Made by a program: the position numbers and the translations under genes. This document shows, in pieces, positions 44,944 through 53,577 of a stretch of DNA of 64,000 nucleotides; within the stretch, counting starts at the first letter, position 1, and each line of letters begins with the position of its first letter. The notes under the pieces were generated by a model. That model saw only the letters and a program-made list of their open reading frames with translations, did no database searches and was not told the DNA's origin. The stretch is taken from assembly GCF_001642475.1 (NCBI RefSeq), contig NW_019173955.1, positions 186,001 to 250,000 on the forward strand, read 5' to 3'. The DNA comes from Fonsecaea monophora. Taxonomy: Eukaryota; Ascomycota; Eurotiomycetes; Chaetothyriales; Herpotrichiellaceae.

Positions 44944-46641
44944 CTGAGTAGGGGTCTTTGCGATTGTGGAAGAATTTCTGTGACTTTAAATTCTATAGTG
45001 GGGATTTTCTGGTGTCACATGTGACTTCTGTAGTTGTGGTTTTTCACATGAGACTGTTGCCCTTTGGTGTGTGCATACTGTCACCAAATAGTCGTGACTC
45101 GGCGTCGCTTTCAATACAAGGCATCCGGGCATGCTCATGGCGTTCAAAAGCAATCCGGAACAGGACCACAAGGTCACGAGCATCCTGAGTACTCTATTCA
45201 CGCTTGGGTAATCTTCAAGAATGCTGACAGACTTACTGTTTTCTTACGAATGTACCGTAGATATGGAAGGGAGCAATCGGGTAGGGGAAGATGGCATAGC
45301 AACGAATGTCAAAGCAGGCCAAGACACCAGAGAAAAGACATGATCTGACAAGGTTCAGGATGCAGAGCTGACTGATGTATTGAGTAGTCTATTTGACCAA
45401 GTCTCGACCGCTGGAAGGAACCCTGCAAGGACCACAGAATGTAACATGTATGTACAGCCGAAGATGTAGAATATGTTGTCCGTGCAGCCTCGCCATTAGC
45501 GCCTTGGCACCCATGACATCAACACATCAACAAGTCGAAACACCAGGCTTTCATTCCAGCGGCTGTCGTCAAGTGGGAAGTGCAGCGTCGCCCAGCTGGA
45601 GTTCCAGAAAATTTGATCTCAGAGCATGCATGACTCAAAAGGAGGCCATCCGAGCTTGCCCTGGGAAACCTGTCAAAAATGTGGCCGTAATAGTAGCGAC
45701 AGGGTTATATGAGAGACTCGCGAGACGGCAGTATTTTTGTTGTCATTGACCTCGATCAACAGATGTAAAGTTTGATGCAGGTTCTTGAAAGTCTCAACAA
45801 TGCCACAAGGCAAGATCGGAGATGCGTCGACTCTCAGGACCTTACTCGAGGGCGAGGTCGAGAATAGTCCTGTATCTCTGGGAAGAGATACCTCAAACAA
45901 ATCTAGTCCAAGGACCTTTCGATAATCGACATTGAAGTATCTCGGCTCAGAATGTTGATCAGAGGGCCTTTTAGAGGTAATCCAACTAAACCTGCTGAAG
46001 ACCTGGATTACAGACAAAGTGAACAATCATGTGGAGACAGGGATCTGTAGCCAAATCATAGAGATAGAGAGATACAACATTGGAAAAGGCGTAGAAGTAT
46101 GGTATAGGCCGGGACCAGCTGTCACGACAACTTCTGGTCGCGAGACTTGGTCAGAATCACAATATTGCAACATCTCCCACAGAACCGAAGGATACCACGC
46201 CGAAGGACGACGGGGGTCCTCCTTTTCGCAGCTTCACCAGACGAATATAGAGCCGCAAAAGGTCCAGGGGACGATATTGTTACGAAAATGTATTACGCTA
46301 CCGTGTCAAAAGTGAGTTGAGTTCCTGACTTCCTTGCAACACAAGCCCCTTTCCACAGCTCCTCGTTCCTCATTCCTCGTTTCCTCTTTCCTCTCTCCGA
46401 GAAGATATTTTCGCAGACTTCATTCATCTCCTCGTACCGGCCTTCACTCGTCTTCAAAATCCACATATTTGAGCCTATTTCTTGAACAGAACCTTGTTGC
46501 GCTGCCGCGGCGCTGTGAAGTTTGAATCATCGTCGTCTCTCATCACTCGTTCAGAGAAATCCCCTTGGGATGCCTCGGTCTCTTGTCCTTCATGGTGAGA
46601 TCCCAGGAGATGTGTGGTTACGCCTTCTAGTCATGCTTGTC

Positions 46642-47874
46642 TCAAGAAACATGGTTCTGGGAGTTTTGCTGCTGTTGCTGCTGCTGTTGTTGCTGTGCCG
46701 CAGCATTTCTTACTGGTGCGAAGTAGGGATGTGCCATTGCTTCCTGAGCAGTAAGTCGCTCCTAGTTAAATTCAGTCAGCGTTCAACCACAGGATAATGA
46801 GCAAATCCAATGTTGCACACCTGATGATCATATCTCAACAGCTTGTCCAGAAAGTCGATAGCTTCCGGGCTGACAAAGCGCTGATTATCTGCATTGACAA
46901 AACTCTGCCACGGCTTCTTCGGGAACCTGCTCAGTATGTCGTCGTACTGCGCGTCCAGCTCAATGTCATAGCGATCCAGATACTCAAACAGATCATCCGT
47001 ACCCAGAACCTTTGCAATCTTGACTAGCTGATCCGAGTTACTGTTGCCATGAAAGAAGGGTTCCTTGCGGAAGATCATGGAGGCGAACATTGCTCCGAGT
47101 GACCACATGTCCAGCGAGTAGTCGTATTCCTGGTAGTCGACAAGCAACTCAGGCCCTTTGAAGTAGCGGGAGGCGACACGCACGTTGTACTCCGTGCCTT
47201 GGTGGTAGAATTCAGCGAGACCCCAATCGATAAGTCGAAGCTTTTGACCCCAGCATCGTCAGCATACCCAACCACAGCCCGAAACTCCGAATCACTTGTG
47301 TAGATGGGGTTTCCTCACCTTTCTTTTCGCATGATCGATCATAACGTTATGCGGCTTGACATCTCGATGCATGATCCCTTTGCTGTGACAGAAATCCAGC
47401 GCCTTGAGCAACTCAAAGATATAGTAGCGCACATCGTAGTCCACGAAGCGGGGATAGAGGGTCCGAAAATCGGTGTTGTCGACGTTCTCAAAGATGAGAG
47501 AGGGCGTCTTGCTCTGGCTGTCCCGGACCACGTCCAACAATGCCACGATGTTGGGACCACCGGCCAAGTTCTGAAGTATCTTGATTTCACGCTTAATTTT
47601 CTTCTTCTTGACCGGCTTGAGCACCTTGATGACACATTTCTGGTAGTTGACAATGTTGATGCCCTCAAAGACTTCGGAGTATTTGCCGCGACCTGGTTCC
47701 CCCCTCCCGTCAGTAATTCCGCCTCGTCAGATGTGTGTGTGCCTGATGGCAAGCCTCACCGATTTTCTTGACAATTTCATAGTTCTCCAGAACACCCCAT
47801 GAGATGGCAACCGAGTCGTAGTCCCAGTATGACCGCGGCATGTTGGCATTGACATCTGCGTAGACGCGCGCCAT
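46642..47874 (-). CDS. CKA1: Casein kinase 2 catalytic subunit alpha
   Basis: Four exons on the minus strand: 47874-47760, 47692-47319, 47240-46821 and 46761-46642, giving 342 residues. All joints are in frame. Intron 2 uses an AAG acceptor with a good GCTGAC branch site, and its joint restores KRKLRLIDWGLAEF. CK2 hallmarks are IGRGKYSEVFEG, the basic KPVKKKKIKREI stretch, HRDVKPHNVMID, the DWG in place of DFG, and YDYSLDMWSLG. The kinase phosphorylates acidic Ser/Thr sites in nucleus and cytoplasm, usually as a tetramer with beta subunits. The C-terminus adds a run of ten Gln after HPYFAPVRNAAA. The length is normal for filamentous fungi. The start gives the usual fungal ARVYADVN opening. 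Confidence 0.95.
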
Positions 47875-48417
47875 GGCTGCGGTGCGGTTGCGTCGGCTAG
47901 AGAACGAGTAGATCGTGGGGTAGGGTCATGCGTTGGGAGGATGGAGGACGGGCAGGACAAGGCTAGAGTTGTGCGGCGTCGTCCGTAAGTGAGTATGGAA
48001 TGTAAGGAAAAAACACGGCCAGCCACAACAAGACGACCGGTGACTGCCCAGTAAGTGATTCAAGCCAATGGGCCAAAGAATGAAGATGGAGCAGTGAGTG
48101 GGTGGAATTCAGAGAACCGTAGCTGTGGCACGGAAAGCGATCTGTGCTGCGGCAAGTCTTCAGATCTGCATGCCATCCCACATCAGGCAGGGATCTGACC
48201 TTTGACTCACACTACTGGCGGATATATTTTCCCCGGCACCTCCCACTGCGCCAGCGCCAAACTCGGTCTTTTCAACATCATTTATTTCAGCACCAAAGCT
48301 TCCTGAAAACCACCGCTGAAATACTGTGGTGAAGTTCGACCAGGGCGCGGCTCAGTAACAACATGCTCGTCGTTGCTCTCGACCCGACGCAGAGTTGCGT
48401 CTCTCTCACCCGACAAT
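47875..48417. promoter_or_regulatory. Divergent promoter, CK2 alpha (-) and Rpp1 (+)
   Basis: A 543-bp region between two housekeeping start codons. A GATATATTTT element near 48221-48230 is about 190 bp before the Rpp1 ATG and may act as a TATA-like site. Confidence 0.4.
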
Positions 48418-49500
48418 ATGCCTTTCCACGACCTTAACGTGGTGTACACTCCTAATCATGTAGACCTCTCTCATACCCTCGCGTTCCACGCTGAACTGGG
48501 TTATTCAGTGATTGCCATTGCTCTCTCCGTCACGGGCAAACTTCCTCCTACACCTCAGCCCATCCCTCTATCGTCGATCACCATCCCAGCAAGTGTCAAC
48601 ACCGTCCTCACACGACTGACACTCACAATCTCTGACGCCACGCAAAACCACCGCCTCGCGCAGTTCTCGCCGGCATACTCCTTGCTAGCCCTGCGCCCGA
48701 CAACAGAGAAGACGCTCCAACTCTGCTGTGCGTCCCTCGATTGCGATCTGATCTCTCTCGACTTCTCTCAACGACTCACCTTCCCCCTCAAGTTCAAAAC
48801 CGTCTCAGGAGCACTACAGCGAGGGATCCGTTTTGAGATATGCTATTCGCCTTCTATTCAATCGGCGGGCAATAACGAGGCGAGGAGAAATTTGATCAGT
48901 GGTGCAACTGCGTTGATTCGCGCAACGAGGGGCAAGGGGATAATCCTGAGCAGCGAAGCCAAAAATGTCTTGGGAGTAAGGGGGCCTCACGATGTGGTTA
49001 ATCTGGCAATGATTTGGGGGCTGGGACAAGAGAGGGGAAAAGAAGCATTGTGCGAAGAAGCCGCGAAGATTGTGAGGCTAGCGGGTATCAAGAGAACAAG
49101 TTTTCGGGGTGTAATCGATATCGTGGACGGAGGCGCAAGCTCTTCTTTTGCAGGCAAGACTGGAGTGGAAAGGAAGGAGAATAGGACTCGACACGAAGCA
49201 ATTCAAAACCAGATGGCCAAAGGAAAGAAAGAGGAAACGGTCCCCAACGGATTGAAACGCAAAGCTTCCGAATCACAACTACCGACTTCCGCGGACCAGG
49301 ACACACAGCCTACAGTAGAAAAGCCACTTTCGAAGCGCGAGACGAAGAGAAGAGCCAAAAAGGCTCGAATGGAAAGTGGTGATGGTAGTAAAGCAGGGCC
49401 CGACGACGCAGATATGGTCTACGCCCAGGATACCACTGCGTCAAATTTTCCTATCAAACACGAGACACTTCCCGATAAGAAAGTGCCTCTCAAAAGCTAG
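48418..49500 (+). CDS. RPP1: RNase P/MRP protein subunit Rpp1 (Rpp30 family)
   Basis: A single exon of 360 residues. The N-terminal two-thirds is the Rpp30 TIM-barrel-like fold, opening with PFHDLNVVY and continuing with ELGYSVIAIALSV, DLISLDFSQRLTFPLKFKTV, RGIRFEICYSPSI and the conserved NLISGATALIRATRGKGIILSSEA. The protein is a core subunit of nuclear RNase P and RNase MRP, which cut the 5' leader of pre-tRNAs and process rRNA. The C-terminal 100 residues are a charged, Lys-rich tail with a likely nuclear signal (KRETKRRAKKAR), longer than in yeast. The ATG at 48418 is the first in frame; upstream the frame is open only from TTG. Confidence 0.93.
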   Translation: MPFHDLNVVYTPNHVDLSHTLAFHAELGYSVIAIALSVTGKLPPTPQPIPLSSITIPASVNTVLTRLTLTISDATQNHRLAQFSPAYSLLALRPTTEKTLQLCCASLDCDLISLDFSQRLTFPLKFKTVSGALQRGIRFEICYSPSIQSAGNNEARRNLISGATALIRATRGKGIILSSEAKNVLGVRGPHDVVNLAMIWGLGQERGKEALCEEAAKIVRLAGIKRTSFRGVIDIVDGGASSSFAGKTGVERKENRTRHEAIQNQMAKGKKEETVPNGLKRKASESQLPTSADQDTQPTVEKPLSKRETKRRAKKARMESGDGSKAGPDDADMVYAQDTTASNFPIKHETLPDKKVPLKS

Positions 49501-49651
49501 GAGACCCGGGGCATCTGGCCTAGAGTCCAGCTTCTCCAATATACAAGAAATGAAAAGCAATAGTTCTGTCCGATCCAATGTCGTCCATGTCCTCAAAATC
49601 AAGGGGTATATTCATTCAATGCTGCGCGGTTCTTTCGTTTCTTCTGCGAGT

Positions 49652-50857
49652 CTATGATAACATAGTCGGTACAGGTGCTCTTCTTCCGATGCCCAGCGTA
49701 TAGGCGTTCTTGAGCGTCAGGGTTGCAGGGTCGATAGTGTTGAAGGAGCCGACCGGAAACCCGCCGCTTGTCGCTGAGGCTGCCACCGCGGTTGCGGCGG
49801 ATTCACTTGAAGACAAGGTTGTCGTTGATGAGGATGATGAAGGCAAGGATTTTGATGTGGTGGAAGTTTTTGAAGTTGTTGTTGAGGTTGAGGTCGTCGA
49901 TAAAGGTGCTGCCGCCGCCGACGAGCTTGTACTGGCAGTCGAGCTCGAAGCTTCTGGCTTAGGAGCCTCCCCTGTTTTAGTAGGCTCGGCTATGTTAGAC
50001 GGGACGCTGCTACTAGGGCCAGAAGGTTCCGTACCAGATGTCGTCATTGCAGAGCCTGGAGGAAATCAATGTTAACGTTATGATCTCGAATTGCCTTATT
50101 TGGTGAGACGTGAGAAAGACTTACTCGATGAGCCCCCAAAGAAGCCGCCAGGAGAGACAGCAGCTGTCGGGGCCGCAGCCGGTGGACCACCCGCGACAGT
50201 CACACCGGTCTTGACGGCTTCAGAGGCTGGGATCGACGAAAGGCCGGGCGTGAATGACGGGTTGCTGGAGGTGAACACGGCAGCATCGCCCATCGCCCCC
50301 CATCCCCATCCAGTAGCCTCAGGAGGTGGACTGCCAGCACCGCACCAACACCCGGGTGGAGCATTCATCCATTGAGTCACGTAGGCGGTCACGGTGCTTC
50401 CCATACAAGGGGAGACGGCCGTCACGGTGGACTGGTATCAAGTGTCAGTAATATGAAACCTGGCGCAACTTGGCGTAGTCCAGAATTCTTACCGTCTCGG
50501 TCTTTGTACTGGTCATGGCGGGCGGGCAAGTCTGGGCTGGGCAACTCTGAGGAGGGCAGCTCTGGGGTTGGACAGTGGTGGGCGCGGCTTCCCAGGAGGA
50601 ATATTGATTGTTGTCCTTGCTGCCACCACCCCAGGAGCCACCTTGGCCACCGCCGTAACCACCGCCCCCGTACTGGCCTCCTTGGTTGCTCCCGTCACCA
50701 CCCCAGCCAGAGCCACCATCACCACCCATGGAACCAGCCGAAACCTGTCTTCTCGTCAGCCAAGGAACACAAGACTCGGACAGGTGCAGAGGACACGTAC
50801 TTGCGCCAGGCAAGCGGCCAAAAGAGAAAGAGTGAAAAAGGAGCGGACAGCCGGCAT
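49652..50857 (-). CDS. Secreted Gly-, Cys- and Ser-rich protein
   Basis: Four exons on the minus strand: 50857-50801, 50744-50493, 50431-50125 and 50055-49652, giving 339 residues with all joints in frame (donors GTACGT, GTAAGA, GTAAGT; acceptors CAG). Exon 1 alone encodes a signal peptide (SFFTLSLLAACLAQ). Next come a Gly/Trp/Asn-rich segment with GGGGYGGGQGGSWGGG, then three Cys repeats (QSCPPQSCPAQTCPP) and a Cys pair in GCWCGAG. A long Ser/Thr-rich tail follows, likely O-glycosylated. No clear hydrophobic GPI tail is present; the end is IGRRAPVPTMLS. It looks like a cell-wall or secreted structural protein. The family is not recognised, and adhesin-like function is only a guess. It is convergent with Rpp1, 151 bp away. 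Confidence 0.78.
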
Positions 50858-51527
50858 CGCGATAGAATGTGAGCTTTTTCACAAAGGAATGGCAAATAAG
50901 GGAAAGAAAATTAGATGCTGATCCAGCAACAAAGAACGAATGACTCTTTTGAGCGAGGATGAGGAAGATGGGGGATGGAGGACGAGAAGAAGGTGCGAAA
51001 CTTGCGACTCTAAATGGACATTTTGAAGTCCAGCTGGAAAGGGGGATACCAACAAAGACCAAATTGAAGGGAGCTGACTGTTCTCGGTGTGATGAGCATC
51101 CGGACAGCGGCTTCAGACGACGAATGCTGCGAAGTGAACAGGGTAAGAGACAGGCGAGGAGAGGCGAAGTGGCTGCAAAGAGCGTCCATCGGGTCGCGAT
51201 TGGCCCAGCGGGATCTCAAACACCATCTGCGACGTTTTCTTCTTCATCACAGTCTCGAAGTTGAGGCTCCGAGTGGCTGGGGCGTATCAGGTTGAGGGTC
51301 AATTGTAGCAGACAACGGTTGATGAGACAAAGGGGTTGTTTCAACCTGGGCGCTTGGCTTGGGAGGCGAGACGACGGGCTCTTCTGGGTTCTGATTGGCC
51401 AGCCTTGTCTACCTAAGCGATGCTCTAACGATCGCAGCCTTGCCGGCTCGGAGCGCCATCTCAACTCCAAACATGATCTAGATCCCTCTCTCCCCCTTAC
51501 CCCTTCCGGACCTCTGCCGAATCTTCT
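50858..51527. other. Upstream region of the secreted protein gene
   Basis: 0.67 kb between the secreted protein start and the HisRS tail, both minus-strand. No gene is visible. Confidence 0.4.
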
Positions 51528-53186
51528 TTACTCGTCTATCTTTGCCAGCAGACCTCGCACTCTGGCAACGAGATCTTCGACCTTGACTAGGACTCCTTCC
51601 TTTTCGGGGTCGCCCTCCGCTAGACCCATTTGCTTCACCTTCACCTCGCCTCTTGCCTGTTCATCTTCTCCGAGAATGACTGCAATGGGTGCTCCAGCCC
51701 GGTCCGCCTCTTTGAATTGCTTCTGCAGCTTTGCCTTCTGTTTCCAGAAAGTCTCCGCTCTGATACCAGCATCTCTCAGGGCAACAAGGACATCAATCCG
51801 TTCCTCAAACATTCCTCCAAAGCCAGAACCACCAAACGCCATGACATATGCGTCGGTCCTGTTACGGGCAATGTAGCTGAACTTTTCTCCCTTTGCAATT
51901 CTTGCTTTGGTGATGGCAATTATCCGATCAATGCCAAAACTCACACCAACGCAGGGGATATTGGCATCAGGCCGGAATCGCTCGACGAGGTGGTCGTAGC
52001 GACCACCCGCAGCCACTGATCCTACACCCACGGATGGATCTTCGGATCTGTCATCGTCTTCAGAAATTTGCTTCTTCTTTTCCCTCCTAGGAAGACCGTT
52101 GGAGCCGCCATTGGTAGCGACAGGTGGCATAGGAGGCGCGGAGTCGGTGGCCGGAGCAGGTGTGCGGGTAGGGGCAGAGCCTTCAGTGACGACTTCATAG
52201 ATGATACCAGTGTAGTAGTCAAGGCCCCGCGCCAGGGACAGATCAAAGGAGATTTTATCGAGAGCCTTCCACCTCCGAAGGTAGCGCATCAGCAGGTCCA
52301 TCTCTTCAATGCCTTTTTGGGCCTTGGGATTGCTCATGAGAGCCTCGTCTTTCTGCAGCTCCTCCAGCAACTCTTTCCCTCCCTTTCTCGTGACGTACGT
52401 TTGAATTCTGTCTGCCACGGATTCTTCGAGCCCCTTTTGCTCAACCATCTCCTTCTTCACTTCCAGCCAGGGCAGCTTGTCTAGTTTGTCGACCGCGCTA
52501 GATATTGTCCTGATCTTCTCCGCCGGAACGCCGCAGACCTCGAACAGTCCGTCCAATATTCTTCGGTCATTGATCTTGATTGTGTACCTCCCGCTCCATT
52601 CCAGGGTTTCGAAGACTTTGACGATGATCGAAATCATTTCGCTGTCATTGAACATCGGAGCACTCTCGCCGGCAAAGTCAATGTCACATTGCCAGAATTC
52701 GCGCATTCGCCCCTTCGATATGGCCGGTTGATCTCTCCGATAGACTTTGCCTATTGCGTATCTCCTCCAAGTCTCAATATCTGGATTCATGGCCAACCAC
52801 CTGGCAAAAGGAACGGTCATATCATAGCGTAGTGAGAGGAGCTCGCCGCCTTGATCCTGCAGGTCGTAAATTAATTTAGAATCTTCACCATATTTTCCCT
52901 TTAAAACTTCCTGCAGCTCAAAGACTGGGGTGTCCAGCTCCAAGCCGCGATAGTTCTCAAAGACCTTCTCGATTTGCCTTCTGATGGCTTTGAGCAAGTC
53001 GATATCCTCACCAGACCAGTCACGCGTGCCCTTGGGGTTCTTCACCACTTCCTTGCTCTTCTTCTTGTCTTTCGCCATTGTGGCACAGTACCGTAGATGA
53101 TAGCGGAGACTTGAGGACGAGAACGTGGGGTAGATGCGGCGATTGAGGGACAGGCTCGTGCTACACGTTCGTAGCAGACTGCGCAT
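51528..53186 (-). CDS. HTS1: Histidyl-tRNA synthetase, likely dual cytosolic/mitochondrial
   Basis: A single exon with three in-frame ATGs: 53219 (563 residues), 53186 (552) and 53078 (516). The segment between 53186 and 53078 is rich in Arg, Ser and Leu and free of acids (RSLLRTCSTSLSLNRRIYP), as in a mitochondrial presequence. The form from 53078 (MAKDKKKSKE) looks cytosolic. Class II motifs are clear: GTRDWSGED at the N-terminus, YRRDQPAISKGRMREFWQCD (motif 2), the HisA block LARGLDYYTGIIYEVV and AAGGRYDHLV. A roughly 50-residue Pro/Ser/Asp-rich insert sits between the last two. The enzyme charges tRNA-His. One gene serving two compartments is known for yeast HTS1, and the sequence here fits that. 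Confidence 0.94.
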   Translation of the reverse strand: MRSLLRTCSTSLSLNRRIYPTFSSSSLRYHLRYCATMAKDKKKSKEVVKNPKGTRDWSGEDIDLLKAIRRQIEKVFENYRGLELDTPVFELQEVLKGKYGEDSKLIYDLQDQGGELLSLRYDMTVPFARWLAMNPDIETWRRYAIGKVYRRDQPAISKGRMREFWQCDIDFAGESAPMFNDSEMISIIVKVFETLEWSGRYTIKINDRRILDGLFEVCGVPAEKIRTISSAVDKLDKLPWLEVKKEMVEQKGLEESVADRIQTYVTRKGGKELLEELQKDEALMSNPKAQKGIEEMDLLMRYLRRWKALDKISFDLSLARGLDYYTGIIYEVVTEGSAPTRTPAPATDSAPPMPPVATNGGSNGLPRREKKKQISEDDDRSEDPSVGVGSVAAGGRYDHLVERFRPDANIPCVGVSFGIDRIIAITKARIAKGEKFSYIARNRTDAYVMAFGGSGFGGMFEERIDVLVALRDAGIRAETFWKQKAKLQKQFKEADRAGAPIAVILGEDEQARGEVKVKQMGLAEGDPEKEGVLVKVEDLVARVRGLLAKIDE

Positions 53187-53219
53187 GTATAGAGGTCGAG
53201 GCGAGTATTCGACTAACAT

Positions 53220-53577
53220 ATCAGAAAGTGAGGCGCAAGTAACGTAGAAATTATTGGGCGCATGATATCACGTGACCAGACGATCTGACTCATTTTGCAG
53301 GCATCTAGCATCCCTGCTGAAACGTAAATAGGTCTAAAGGAGCCCCTGTAGCAAGCTCTTTGGGGCCTCCTGAGTTCTATAGGGCGGAGCTCTAAGAAAA
53401 GACATACTAGACCTGAGGCATCTACCCCCGGGCACTGCGTGAGGCGCAGCAAATGATGCATAAAGATCAGGAATATTTCTTTGGCAAGAAGCCACTGCCG
53501 ACTTCGACTACATCAGAGCCCTACAACCAGCCAACATGAAGTCTGAATCATCCAAAATGACGACTTTTTTTGCGATC
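53220..53577. promoter_or_regulatory. HisRS upstream region and 3' end of AcrB-like gene
   Basis: A 358-bp spacer between two minus-strand genes, with no coding potential recognised. Confidence 0.4.

Larger units (their letters stand above)
42607..46641. other. Gene-free stretch, 4 kb
   Basis: This is the longest gap in the window. It contains short frames on both strands (the longest about 187 codons at 43693-44256, minus) with no motif, a palindrome at 43694-43711 and a tandem repeat at 44841-44943, both listed separately. The 45.1-46.3 kb part reads as protein-like in places but is crossed by many stops. No gene or identifiable mobile element can be supported. Confidence 0.45.

Noticed and set aside
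45110..45970. Possible degraded gene on the plus strand
   Set aside because: About eight stops in 290 codons is only modestly below chance and no family was recognised. It is mentioned in the gap finding only.
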